Origin: Opitutus sp.
GTDB lineage: Bacteria > Verrucomicrobiota > Verrucomicrobiia > Opitutales > Opitutaceae
Direction of reading: 5' to 3'
Length of the DNA: 39,119 nt
Assembly (NCBI GenBank): GCA_025361365.1
Contig: JANYAM010000194.1
Coordinates: 1-39,119 of the forward strand
Shown one piece after another: positions 9,020-16,812 of this stretch. A program made the position numbers and the translations under genes. How positions within the stretch are numbered: position 1 is the first letter of the stretch; each line of letters begins with the position of its first letter. A model generated the notes under the pieces. That model was not told where the DNA came from and made no database searches. It saw only the letters and a list, made by a program, of their open reading frames with translations.

Positions 9020-9876
9020 AGGCGGCGCTCCGCCGGCTGCTGCTGGCCCTGCTGCCCGCCGCGGTGCTGGCGGTGGCGCCGGTGGCATCGAAGCCGCACA
9101 TTGTTTTGGTGGGCGATTCGACGGTCAACGATCGCACCGGCTGGGGCGCGGGTTTCCGGCAGTTTGTCACCGACGACGCCACGGTCACCAACACCGCGCT
9201 CGGCGGCTGCAGCTCGAAGAGCTTTCGCGACGAAGGCCATTGGGAGCCGGCGCTCGCGCTGAAAGGCGACTATTACCTGATCCAGTTCGGCCACAACGAT
9301 GAGCCGAGCAAGGGCCCCGAGCGCGAGACCGACCCGGCCACGACCTTCACGGCGAACATGGCGCGTTACGTCGACGAAGTCCGCGCGCAGGGCGGCCAGC
9401 CGGTCTTGGTGACTTCGCTCACCCGGCGGAATTTTGATCCGCCGTATCAGATGAGCCTCAGGCCTAACCTCGAGCCATACGTCGCGGCGGTGAAGCGGCT
9501 CGCGGCGGCGAAGAACGTGCCGCTGCTCGACCTGCACGCGCTGAGCGTCGCCTATTGCGAGAAAATCGGCCCGGCCGAAACCGCAAAGCTCAACCCGCCC
9601 AAGGAGGATGGCACACCGGACACGACCCACCTGGCGGATGAGGGGAGCGTGGTGTTTGCCCGGCTGGTGGTTGATGAATTGCGGCGGATCGTGCCCGCCC
9701 TCGTGCCGGTCCTGCGGGCCGAGCCCGCGCGCGGCGCGGTCCTCGTTAGCAACGTCGAATACGGCCGCGCCGGCGGCGAGGATCTGCTGCTCGATGTCAA
9801 TGTGCCGGACGGCGGGGGACCGTGCCCTACCAGACCTCGCTTAATTTCCAGACCAAGCTCCGCGCGAATGGCGTGA
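9016..9876 (+). CDS. Rhamnogalacturonan acetylesterase (CE12, SGNH hydrolase) with aberrant C-terminal tail
   Basis: This is a 286-residue reading frame. Residues 1-25 form a signal peptide and residues about 26-235 a complete CE12/SGNH esterase. It shows GDST (33-36, nucleophile S35), the GG of ALGGCSSKSF (63-64), GHND (92-95) and the catalytic pair in DTTHLADEG (D202, H205). It would remove acetyl groups from rhamnogalacturonan I. After about residue 240 the frame continues into VSNVEYGRAGGEDLLLDVNVPDGGGP, which is the opening of an alpha/beta-hydrolase domain, and then loses meaning (PTRPRLISRPSSARMA) until the stop at 9876. The tail is the 5' scar of a deleted second domain or gene (see 9733-9989). 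The esterase domain itself appears intact. The start overlaps the CE8 stop. Confidence 0.88.
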   Translation: MKAALRRLLLALLPAAVLAVAPVASKPHIVLVGDSTVNDRTGWGAGFRQFVTDDATVTNTALGGCSSKSFRDEGHWEPALALKGDYYLIQFGHNDEPSKGPERETDPATTFTANMARYVDEVRAQGGQPVLVTSLTRRNFDPPYQMSLRPNLEPYVAAVKRLAAAKNVPLLDLHALSVAYCEKIGPAETAKLNPPKEDGTPDTTHLADEGSVVFARLVVDELRRIVPALVPVLRAEPARGAVLVSNVEYGRAGGEDLLLDVNVPDGGGPCPTRPRLISRPSSARMA

Positions 9877-9989
9877 CCTGCGACCTGATCACGATCCCCG
9901 GTGCGCCGCACGGACTGTCAACCTGGGAGAAGTTTGCGCCGGACTACGCCGACCGCATGATCGCCTGGCTGCGCACGACGCTGAAGTAA
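9733..9989 (+). pseudogene. Internally deleted alpha/beta-hydrolase (esterase) remnant
   Basis: Two ends of an alpha/beta-hydrolase are joined with the middle missing. The 5' piece (9733-about 9820, in frame with the CE12 gene) reads VSNVEYGRAGGEDLLLDVNVPDGGGP, a typical first beta-strand region before an HGGG oxyanion motif. The 3' piece (about 9819-9989, other frame, stop TAA 9987-9989) reads TVPYQTSLNFQTKLRANG, then CDLITIPGAPHGLSTWEKF, DYADRMIAWLRTTLK, which is the usual C-terminus with the catalytic-type His in PHG. The oxyanion loop and the GxSxG nucleophile region are absent, so no active enzyme can be made. The junction falls in the short string ACCGTGCCC at 9819-9827. The frame change means the lost segment was not a multiple of three, or that there is an extra indel. 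Confidence 0.75.
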
Positions 9990-10003
9990 GCGCAACCCAC
10001 CCC

Positions 10004-11614
10004 ATGAACAACGTATCCCGCCCGAGGCTCGCGCTCGGACTCCTTCTGGCCATGTTTTCAACCCACGTCCGCGCCGCGGCGCCCGCGTGGTCGGCTGACC
10101 TCGGCGACGGCACCTTCCGGAATCCGATCCTGCACGCCGACTACTCGGATCCCGATGCCATCCGCGTCGGCGACGACTATTGGCTGACGGCCTCCAGCTT
10201 CAGCCACGTGCCCGGGCTGCCCATTCTCCACTCGCGCGATCTCGTCAACTGGGAGCTGGTCGGCCACGCGCTGCCCCGGCTCGTCCCCGAGGACGTCTTC
10301 CGCACGCCACAGCACGGCAAGGGCGTGTGGGCGCCCGCCATCCGCCACCACGCGGGCAAGTTCTGGATCTATTATCCCGACCCGGACTTCGGCATTTACG
10401 TCGTGATCGCGACCGACCCGCGCGGCCCGTGGAGCGCGCCCGTGCTCGTGCACGGTGGTCGCGGCCTCATCGACCCGTGCCCGCTGTGGGACGACGACGG
10501 CCGGGTCTACCTGGTCCATGGTTGGGCGGCGAGCCGCGCCAATATTAAAAACGTGCTCACCCTGCTCGAGCTCGACGCCACGGGCACGAAGATCATCGAC
10601 GACTTCGGCTGGATCATCAACGGCAACAAGCTGCCGAACTACACCACGCTCGAGGGCCCGAAGCTCTACAAGCGCAACGGGTGGTATTACATCTTCGCGC
10701 CCGCCGGCGGCGTGAAGCCGGGCTGGCAGTCGGTCTTCCGTGCCAAAAACATCCGCGGCCCCTACGCGGACCGCATCGTGCTCGCGCAAGGCAAGTCGCC
10801 CGTCAACGGCCCGCACCAGGGCGCACTGGTCGATACGCCATCGGGCGAGTCGTGGTTCCTGCATTTCCAGGATGTCGACGCCTACGGCCGCATCGTGCAC
10901 CTGCAGCCGGTGAAATGGGTGGACGACTGGCCACTGATGGGCACGGGCGTGGCGACCGGGGCCGCGAAGGGCGAGCCGGTGCTCACCCACCGGAAACCCA
11001 ATGTAGGGTCGGCGCTTGTCGCCGGACCAATTCTGGAACCCGCGACCAGCGACGAATTCAACGCACCGGCCCTCGGCCTGCAGTGGCAATGGCAAGGCAA
11101 CCCGGGTGCGGACTGGGTTTCGCTCACGGCGAAACCGGGCGCACTCCGGCTCTTCGCCGAGCCCGAGCCGAAGCCGGGCAATCTCTACGATTCGCCGGCA
11201 TTGCTGCTGCAGAAATTCCCGGCGCTGGAATTCAACGCGACGGCCGTCCTCGACGTCACGACCGCGGCGCAGACCGGACTCATCGTTTTCGGTTACGACT
11301 ATGCGTGGATCGGCGTGCGTGACGGCCGGCTGGTGCAGGTCACGGTCATGAACGCCATGGGCAAGCCCGTCGCCACCGGGAAAACCGCGGCGGACAAAAT
11401 CTCTGGCCCCGTCCATCTGCGCGTCGACGTGGCGGCGGGTGGCAAGTGCCGTTTCAGTTACAGCCTGGATGGGAAAGCCTTCACGCCGCTCGGCGAGCCG
11501 TTCACGGCCAACGTCGGCCGGTGGGTCGGCGCCAAGGTCGGCCTGTTTGCCGCGGGTGCGGCCGGCACGTCGGCGGATTATGACGCGTTTCTGGTCGGTT
11601 CTACCGCGAAGTAA
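10004..11614 (+). CDS. GH43 family glycosidase (arabinofuranosidase/xylosidase type)
   Basis: A 536-residue secreted protein with a signal peptide ending around residue 25. Residues 30-330 are a five-bladed GH43 domain with the three acidic residues in expected settings: DYSDPDAI (base D49), GLIDPCPLWDDDG (D157) and TTLEGPKLYKR (acid E217). The C-terminal 190 residues (from about LEPATSDEFNAP) resemble the concanavalin-like beta-sandwich that follows many GH43 xylosidases. In this pectin context it probably removes arabinose or xylose side chains from rhamnogalacturonan or xylogalacturonan. The gene starts 14 bases after the deleted esterase remnant and ends the first part of the locus. The exact sugar released cannot be told from sequence. 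Confidence 0.87.
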   Translation: MNNVSRPRLALGLLLAMFSTHVRAAAPAWSADLGDGTFRNPILHADYSDPDAIRVGDDYWLTASSFSHVPGLPILHSRDLVNWELVGHALPRLVPEDVFRTPQHGKGVWAPAIRHHAGKFWIYYPDPDFGIYVVIATDPRGPWSAPVLVHGGRGLIDPCPLWDDDGRVYLVHGWAASRANIKNVLTLLELDATGTKIIDDFGWIINGNKLPNYTTLEGPKLYKRNGWYYIFAPAGGVKPGWQSVFRAKNIRGPYADRIVLAQGKSPVNGPHQGALVDTPSGESWFLHFQDVDAYGRIVHLQPVKWVDDWPLMGTGVATGAAKGEPVLTHRKPNVGSALVAGPILEPATSDEFNAPALGLQWQWQGNPGADWVSLTAKPGALRLFAEPEPKPGNLYDSPALLLQKFPALEFNATAVLDVTTAAQTGLIVFGYDYAWIGVRDGRLVQVTVMNAMGKPVATGKTAADKISGPVHLRVDVAAGGKCRFSYSLDGKAFTPLGEPFTANVGRWVGAKVGLFAAGAAGTSADYDAFLVGSTAK

Positions 11615-11651
11615 AGTTTCCCCCGGGAGCCGGCATGTCATCTGAAATTAG

Positions 11652-11729
11652 GACAGGTCAGGCTGTCTCGGGGCTTGCGGTGGGACGCGTAAAACGGTCT
11701 CATGACCGTCCGCTGTTTCATAGGTGAAA
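11652..11729. promoter_or_regulatory. Cluster of three inverted repeats upstream of the uronate operon
   Basis: The 155-base gap before the SDR gene holds GACAG-N6-CTGTC (11652-11667), the perfect ACGGTC-TCAT-GACCGT (11694-11709) and TTTCA-TAGG-TGAAA (11716-11729), evenly placed 41-119 bases ahead of ATG 11770. None is followed by a T-run, so they look like operators (LacI or GntR-type regulators bind such sites) rather than terminators. No regulator gene is adjacent, so the binding protein is unknown. Confidence 0.4.
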
Positions 11730-11769
11730 ACGCCGCGAGGGTGGCGCAGTTTCGCAACCCACTTTTTCA

Positions 11770-12558
11770 ATGAGCAACCCTGATTATCTCAACCAACTGT
11801 TCGGACTAACTGGCAAGGTGGCCGTCGTCATCGGCGGCACCGGCGAACTCTGCGGCGCGATGGCCGAGGGTCTGGCCGGCGCCGGCGCCGAGGTCGTCCT
11901 CGTCGGCCGCAGCCTCGAAAAGGCCGAGGCCCGCCTCAAGAAGATCGCCACCGCAGGCGGCAAGGCGTGGTTCCACGCCGCCGAGGCCACCAGCAAGGCG
12001 GAGGTCGAGGGCCTGCGTGACGCCGTGCTCAAGCGCAGCGGCCGCATCGACATCGTGATTAACGGCGCGGGCATCAATTCCGCCACGCCGTTCTTCGACA
12101 TCACCGAGGAGGAGTTCGACCGCATCGTGCGCGTCAACCTCAAGGGCGTGTTCCTCGGTTGCCAGGTTTTCGGCAAATACCTCGTCGAGCGCGGGCAGGG
12201 CGGCTCCATCATCAATCTCGGTTCCATGTCGGGCGTCGTGCCGCTGTCGCGCGTCTTCACTTACTCGGCCACCAAGGGCGCGGTGCACAACCTCTCCCTC
12301 AACCTCGCGCGCGAGTGGGCGCCGGCCAAGGTGCGCGTCAACGTCCTCGTCCCCGGCTTCTTCCCGGCCGAGCAGAACAAGAAGGTCCTCACGCCCGACC
12401 GCGTCGCGAACATCATGGGCCACACGCCGATGAAGCGCTTCGGCGAGGCGCGCGAGCTCATCGGCGCCACCCTGCTGCTCGCGTCCGACGGCGCGGGCTC
12501 GTTCATCACCGGCGAGGAGCTGATCGTCGACGGCGGCTACCACGCGATGACGATCTGA
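11770..12558 (+). CDS. SDR-family oxidoreductase, probable fructuronate reductase (D-mannonate oxidoreductase)
   Basis: A 262-residue short-chain dehydrogenase. It has a Rossmann glycine motif (GGTGELCG, from about residue 22), NGAG, a catalytic Ser in GSMSG, and YSATKG with Tyr and Lys. The opening [23 protein letters not shown] and the ending [16 protein letters not shown] match the SDR type found beside uronate isomerases, where it reduces D-fructuronate to D-mannonate with NAD(P)H. Its position directly upstream of uxaE and uxaC supports that role: galacturonate goes to tagaturonate (UxaC), fructuronate (UxaE) and mannonate (this enzyme). It could also be a gluconate-type dehydrogenase. 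The gene is separated from uxaE by an inverted-repeat-filled gap. Confidence 0.7.
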   Translation: MSNPDYLNQLFGLTGKVAVVIGGTGELCGAMAEGLAGAGAEVVLVGRSLEKAEARLKKIATAGGKAWFHAAEATSKAEVEGLRDAVLKRSGRIDIVINGAGINSATPFFDITEEEFDRIVRVNLKGVFLGCQVFGKYLVERGQGGSIINLGSMSGVVPLSRVFTYSATKGAVHNLSLNLAREWAPAKVRVNVLVPGFFPAEQNKKVLTPDRVANIMGHTPMKRFGEARELIGATLLLASDGAGSFITGEELIVDGGYHAMTI

Positions 12559-12566
12559 AGATCTGC

Positions 12567-12635
12567 CAGCACGAAACACACGAAAATAATCCCGCCCGAC
12601 TTCCACCTTTCGTGTGTTTGGTGTATTTCGTGGTG
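12567..12635. repeat. Intergenic inverted repeat, CACGAAA family, copy 1
   Basis: The left arm at 12567-12586 (CAGCACGAAACACACGAAAA) pairs with the right arm at 12608-12635. The reverse complement of the right arm reads CCACGAAAT, ACACCAAAC, ACACGAAAG, which are three 9-base words; the left arm lacks one such word. The repeat fills most of the 93-base gap between the SDR and uxaE. A second copy with the same words lies at 32309-32377. Confidence 0.8.
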
Positions 12636-12651
12636 ACCCTCTGATTTTTCC

Positions 12652-14472
12652 ATGTCCGCCCTCAATCAATTCCTCCTGAAAAACAACCTGCGCATCGCGC
12701 AGAATCCGTGCGTCAGTCCCGACTTCTGTCTCGACTGGCCCGCGCTGTCGGCCGACGTGAAGGCCGGCAAGGTCACCGAGTTCAAGAAGAGCCGCTTCGC
12801 CACGAAGGCCGGCGAGTTCACCCTCGTCGAGAACGCGACCGGTGACTGCGCGTGGAAACTTCACGCCGCCGCCTCGCCGCTGGCCGACGGCATCGCCCAC
12901 GCGGGTGCGACCTACTTCCCGGCGTCCTGGAGCAATCTGCTCAAGCTGAAGAATCTCATCCAGGAGCAGGACGCAGCCTCGACGATCTTCCCGACCGGCG
13001 GCGCCAAGCTCGGCCGTTCCACGCTCGGCGTCGGCGCGCGCTTCACCACGCTGCACTGGCCGGCCGTTGAGTGGGCGATGAGCGCCCTCGAGGTGGGCAT
13101 GACCGCCAACCAGAATTCCATCCCACGCGAGCTCGTCTATGACGTCGACGCCATGCTCGGCAACCGCCTCGACACCGTGCCGTTCCCTTTCATTGGCACC
13201 AACGTCCCCGAGGGCCACCAGGGCCAGAGCGTCGAGGGCATGAGCCACGGCTGCGTGCTCTCCAAGCTCAAGACCGGCTTCCACCACCGCAAGATCGCGT
13301 GGTCGTTCAACGCCGACCACCAGCCGATCGGCGGCAAGTTCGACGTCCGCGAGGACGCCTTGGTCAAGGGTTGCCTGCTCGCCAGCTACATCACGTTCGA
13401 CCTCTCGCCCGAGCTCGCGCTCAACCAGCCGGCGAAGCTCGCCGACATCCCGGCCGACATCGTGACGAAAACCCGCGCGCGCGTCGCCGCCGCCGGTCTC
13501 AAGCTGGACGACCAGGCCTTCGCCAACCTGCTCTGCACCGTCTGGACGCCGATGCAGAAGATGAAGCGTCGCGACGAAAAATACGCCGCCGCCCGTGCCG
13601 CCGCCTTCACCACCGAGGTCGGCCGCAGTTATCTCCGCGAGCTTTCGATCGACGAGTTGCCCGGCCTGACCACACCCGAGACCACCGCCATCATGCTCGC
13701 GCTCTGCGAAGTGCTCGGCATGCCGGTCAACTTCGTGGCGCCGGCCTTCGGTTTCCAGAAGAACACGCCGTATCCGGACAACGCCGCGCTGAAGCAGCTC
13801 ATCGAGGACCAGTGGGGCGTCTGCGCGAAATTCGGCGTCAGCATCGGTTTCCATTCCGGCTCCGGCAAATCCGCGGAGAACTACCAAGTCATGGGCCAGG
13901 TCACGGGCAGCGCGCTCGAGATCAAGACCAGCGGCCGCTACACCTACGAGATGGGCGTCGCGATCTCGCAGTCGAAGAACGCGGCCGACGCCGCCCTCTG
14001 GCGCGACTGGTATAAGTTCACCGTCGACATGTCCGTCGCCGGCGCGTTCAGCGCCGACGCCACCGAGCAGAAAATGGCGCGCATCTTCGTCACCACGTCG
14101 CTCGCCGCTCTCGGCAAGTCCGTTGACGTCTTCGCCTCACCCGCCAGCTGCCGTGCCGCGCTCGAGGCGCTGCCGCCGTCGGCCGAGCACATGATCTTCT
14201 TCGAATATAATTTCCTCTACGTGCTCGCCGCCGGCGGCAAGCCGGAGAAGTCCGCCCTCGGTGACCACACGCCCGCCGGTTACCAGCAACGCGCCCGCTT
14301 CTACGCGGTCAGCGCCGAGACGCGCCTGCTGTTCTCCAAACGCATCGCCGCCTACCTGATCTTCCTGGCCGAGAACACCGGCCTCGCCACCAAGGAACGC
14401 TGCGCCGCCACCAGCAAGCTGCTCGCGAGCTATACCACGCTCGAGGCCATGCTCGGCGACATCAGCCGCTGA
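12652..14472 (+). CDS. uxaE: Tagaturonate epimerase family protein (UxaE-like)
   Basis: A 606-residue cytoplasmic protein that resembles the tagaturonate epimerase family described from Thermotoga, although longer than the roughly 480-residue Thermotoga enzyme as I recall it. Visible conserved-looking segments include FPTGGAKLGRSTLGVGARFTTLHW, GMTANQNSIPRELVYDVD, SFNADHQPIGGKFD, FGVSIGFHSGSGKSAENY and FFEYNFLYVLAAGG; the histidines and acids in these could bind the metal, but I cannot assign them. UxaE interconverts D-tagaturonate and D-fructuronate. The placement between an SDR and uxaC strongly supports this job and replaces the UxaB/UxaA route. The assignment rests on family resemblance plus context. 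Both flanking gaps contain 9-base-periodic inverted repeats. Confidence 0.75.
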   Translation: MSALNQFLLKNNLRIAQNPCVSPDFCLDWPALSADVKAGKVTEFKKSRFATKAGEFTLVENATGDCAWKLHAAASPLADGIAHAGATYFPASWSNLLKLKNLIQEQDAASTIFPTGGAKLGRSTLGVGARFTTLHWPAVEWAMSALEVGMTANQNSIPRELVYDVDAMLGNRLDTVPFPFIGTNVPEGHQGQSVEGMSHGCVLSKLKTGFHHRKIAWSFNADHQPIGGKFDVREDALVKGCLLASYITFDLSPELALNQPAKLADIPADIVTKTRARVAAAGLKLDDQAFANLLCTVWTPMQKMKRRDEKYAAARAAAFTTEVGRSYLRELSIDELPGLTTPETTAIMLALCEVLGMPVNFVAPAFGFQKNTPYPDNAALKQLIEDQWGVCAKFGVSIGFHSGSGKSAENYQVMGQVTGSALEIKTSGRYTYEMGVAISQSKNAADAALWRDWYKFTVDMSVAGAFSADATEQKMARIFVTTSLAALGKSVDVFASPASCRAALEALPPSAEHMIFFEYNFLYVLAAGGKPEKSALGDHTPAGYQQRARFYAVSAETRLLFSKRIAAYLIFLAENTGLATKERCAATSKLLASYTTLEAMLGDISR

Positions 14473-14474
14473 GG

Positions 14475-14576
14475 TTTGGACAGAATGAACAGAATAGACA
14501 AAATGATCCGATCCCTGTCTGTCTCCTTTCTGTCCGAAATTTCTGATTCTGTTTCATTCGGTTAATTCTGTCTCAA
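14475..14576. repeat. Intergenic inverted repeat, GACAGAAT family, copy 1
   Basis: The left arm at 14475-14508 is built of GACAGAATG, AACAGAATA, GACAAAATG. The right arm at 14543-14576 reads, as reverse complement, GACAGAATT, AACCGAATG, AAACAGAATC. The spacer has further CTGTC words. It fills the 112-base gap between uxaE and uxaC from just after the stop to 8 bases before the next ATG. It is related to the repeat at 31613-31693. Confidence 0.8.
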
Positions 14577-14584
14577 TCTTTCCC

Positions 14585-16006
14585 ATGTCCCGCTCCTTCA
14601 TTCACGACGACTTCCTGCTGCAGACCGACGCCGCCCGCGACCTGTATCACCACTTCGCGAAGGCCGAGCCGATCTTTGACTATCACTGCCACCTGCCGCA
14701 GGCGCTCATCGCGAATAACCACCAGTTCGCGGACCTGTCCGAGATCTGGCTGGGCGGCGACCACTACAAGTGGCGCGCCATGCGGGCCAACGGCGTGCAG
14801 GAGCGCGTGTGCACCGGCGACGCCACCCCGCGCGAGAAATTCGACGCCTGGTGCGCGGCCGTGCCGAACACCCTCGGCAACCCCCTCTACCACTGGTCGC
14901 ACCTTGAGCTGAAGCGCTACTTCGGCATCGACGACATCATCAGCCCGAAGTCCGCCGACAGCATCTGGAAGCGCGCCAACGAGAAACTCGCCGGCATGCG
15001 CATCCACGACATTCTCGCGACCAACAAGGTCGCCGTCATCTGCACGACCGACGACCCGGCCGAGCCGCTGACGGACCACGCCCGCATCGCGAAGCTCGGG
15101 ATCAAGACGAAGGTCTACCCGACGTTCCGGCCCGACAAGGCGCTCGGCGTCAATGCCCCCGCCGCCTACAACGCCTGGCTCGAGAAGCTCGGCGGCGAGG
15201 CCAAGGTGGCCATCAAGACCTTCGACGACCTGCTCACCGCGCTGAAGCAGCGCCACGACGACTTCCACGCCGCCGGCGGCCGGGTGTCCGATCATGGCAT
15301 GGACACGGCGCTGGCCGAGCCCTGCACCCACGCCGAGGCCACGGCGATCTTCGCCGCTGCCCGCAGCGGCCAGGCCGCCTCGCCCGCCGACTGGGCGAAG
15401 TTCGGTTCCTATCTCATGTTGGAGTTCGGCCGCTGGGACGCGAAGAAAGGTTGGACGAAGCAGCTGCACCTCGGCGCCCTGCGCAACACCAACACCCGCC
15501 TGCTCAAGGCCCTCGGGCCCGACACGGGCTTCGATAGCATCGGCGACTTCAACCAGACGCGCGCCCTCGGCCGCTACCTCGACGCGCTCGACACGACCGG
15601 CGAGCTGCCGCGCACCGTGCTCTACAACCTGAACCCGGCCGACAACTACGCCTTCGCGACGATGGCCGGAAATTTTCAAGACGGCTCCGTCGCCGGCAAG
15701 GTGCAGTTCGGTTCCGGCTGGTGGTTCCTCGACCAGAAGGAGGCGATGGAATGGCAGATGAACGCGCTCGCCAACCTCGGCCTGCTCAGCCGCTTCGTTG
15801 GCATGCTCACGGACTCGCGCAGCTTCCTCAGCTACACGCGCCACGAGTATTTCCGCCGCGTGCTGTGCAATTTTCTGGGCGGCCTGATCGAGCGCGGCGA
15901 GATCCCGGCGGACCGGGAGCACGTTGGCGGCATGGTGAAATCCATCTGCTTCGCCAACGCCCGCGCCTACTTCCGTCTCGGGCTCGACCCCTCTTTCGCG
16001 GGTTAG
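14585..16006 (+). CDS. uxaC: Glucuronate/galacturonate isomerase (UxaC)
   Basis: A 473-residue uronate isomerase of the amidohydrolase superfamily that converts D-galacturonate to D-tagaturonate and D-glucuronate to D-fructuronate. The N-terminal DYHCHLPQ carries the His-x-His metal site, followed by WLGGDHYKWRAMRANGV, CTTDDPAEPL, YPTFRPDKAL and, near the C-terminus, GMLTDSRSFLSYTRHEYFRRVLCN, all hallmark UxaC segments. The length is that of the family. It is the last gene of the uronate operon; the hairpin at 16021-16036 may end the transcript. The start has no Shine-Dalgarno sequence (CTTTCCC before ATG). Confidence 0.95.
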   Translation: MSRSFIHDDFLLQTDAARDLYHHFAKAEPIFDYHCHLPQALIANNHQFADLSEIWLGGDHYKWRAMRANGVQERVCTGDATPREKFDAWCAAVPNTLGNPLYHWSHLELKRYFGIDDIISPKSADSIWKRANEKLAGMRIHDILATNKVAVICTTDDPAEPLTDHARIAKLGIKTKVYPTFRPDKALGVNAPAAYNAWLEKLGGEAKVAIKTFDDLLTALKQRHDDFHAAGGRVSDHGMDTALAEPCTHAEATAIFAAARSGQAASPADWAKFGSYLMLEFGRWDAKKGWTKQLHLGALRNTNTRLLKALGPDTGFDSIGDFNQTRALGRYLDALDTTGELPRTVLYNLNPADNYAFATMAGNFQDGSVAGKVQFGSGWWFLDQKEAMEWQMNALANLGLLSRFVGMLTDSRSFLSYTRHEYFRRVLCNFLGGLIERGEIPADREHVGGMVKSICFANARAYFRLGLDPSFAG

Positions 16007-16020
16007 CTTCGGAGGGCCCG

Positions 16021-16036
16021 GCCCGCTTACGCGGGC
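16021..16036. terminator. Hairpin between convergent uxaC and ric
   Basis: GCCCGC-TTAC-GCGGGC is a perfect 6-bp stem with a 4-base loop, sitting 15 bases past the uxaC stop. The ric stop codon (complement of TTA, 16027-16029) lies in the loop, so the hairpin spans the ends of both convergent genes. There is no T-run, so intrinsic termination is uncertain. Confidence 0.4.
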
Positions 16037-16764
16037 TGAGCCGCCGCGAGGGCCAGGGCGCGCGGGAAGAGCACGTTGTTCTCCTTGTGCACGTGGCGGT
16101 GGAGGTCGCTTTCGAATTCCTCCAAGCCTCCGAGCAGCGCGCGGTGGGTGTTGCAGGCCTCGGCGTTGGGCGTGAAGCCGTCGGTCAGCAGGCGCAGCTT
16201 GGCGGTCAGGTTGCCGGCGGACTCGTGCTCGGCCTCCATCTGCCGGATGGGATTGGCGATGGAACCGCAGGGAAATCCATCGGCCGCGCCGGCCTCGATC
16301 TCGCGGACCAGCGGGAAGAGGATCTTCTCCTCCTTGCGCATGTGGTCGGTCATCTCGGCGGCGAGGGTGTTCACGGCCGCGGCCACTTCCGGCAGCCGGC
16401 CGTCGCGCCAGCCGTGCTTGGCGGCCACCCGGTCGGCCATCTCCACGAGGCGGGGCAACTCGGCTTTCAGGTAGGCGTGATGGGTGGCCTCGATGTGGTC
16501 GGCGAGCTGGCCAAGGCCCATGGCCGCGGCATCGACCTCGGCCGGACCGGCGGCCAGGGCGGCGGCGGTGGAATCGAGCAGGGCGAGCGTGGTCGGCACG
16601 TCGAGCCCGCGGCGCTGGCAAGCGGCGGCGAGCGTCTGCTTGCCTCCACAGCAGTAGTCGATGCCGAGGCGCTCAAAGAAGCGGGCGAGCAGGGGCCGGG
16701 CGGCAACGAGCGCGCCGATCGTGGATTCCGGGGTGATGGCAGCGGACAAGGTGGTGGAGGACAT
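16027..16764 (-). CDS. Iron-sulfur cluster repair di-iron protein (RIC; YtfE/ScdA family)
   Basis: A 245-residue two-domain protein. Residues about 5-65 are the ScdA-N/DUF542 domain with the hallmark GIDYCCGGKQTL (C38, C39). Residues about 75-240 form a hemerythrin-like four-helix bundle with metal-ligand histidines and acids in HIEATHHAY, MTDHMRKEEKILFP, MEAEHESAG and LHRHVHKENNVLFPRAL. RIC proteins repair iron-sulfur clusters damaged by nitric oxide or oxidants. ATG at 16764 is chosen because it lies exactly at the predicted transcription start 34 bases past an FNR/NNR-type box; an upstream in-frame ATG (16812) would overlap that box. The neighbour CRP-type regulator is upstream on the same strand. 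Expression on exposure to NO is a likely inference. Confidence 0.92.
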   Translation of the reverse strand: MSSTTLSAAITPESTIGALVAARPLLARFFERLGIDYCCGGKQTLAAACQRRGLDVPTTLALLDSTAAALAAGPAEVDAAAMGLGQLADHIEATHHAYLKAELPRLVEMADRVAAKHGWRDGRLPEVAAAVNTLAAEMTDHMRKEEKILFPLVREIEAGAADGFPCGSIANPIRQMEAEHESAGNLTAKLRLLTDGFTPNAEACNTHRALLGGLEEFESDLHRHVHKENNVLFPRALALAAAQPA

Positions 16765-16812
16765 GTCCGCAGTATCGCACAACCCGGGGCCGCCAGCCTT
16801 GAGCCAGGTCAA
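16764..16812 (-). promoter_or_regulatory. FNR/NNR-type promoter of ric, predicted leaderless
   Basis: On the minus strand TTGACCTGGCTCAA (16799-16812) is a near-perfect TTGAC-N4-GTCAA box. If it sits at -41.5, the -10 hexamer falls on GATACT (16771-16776) and +1 on the A of the ric ATG (16764). The same elements with the same spacing occur at ywiC. The box overlaps the last codon of the regulator gene upstream. Confidence 0.7.

Noticed and set aside
12567-12635. CRISPR-like spacing of short repeats
   Set aside because: The words are contiguous 9-mers in inverted arms, with no spacers of constant length and no cas genes.
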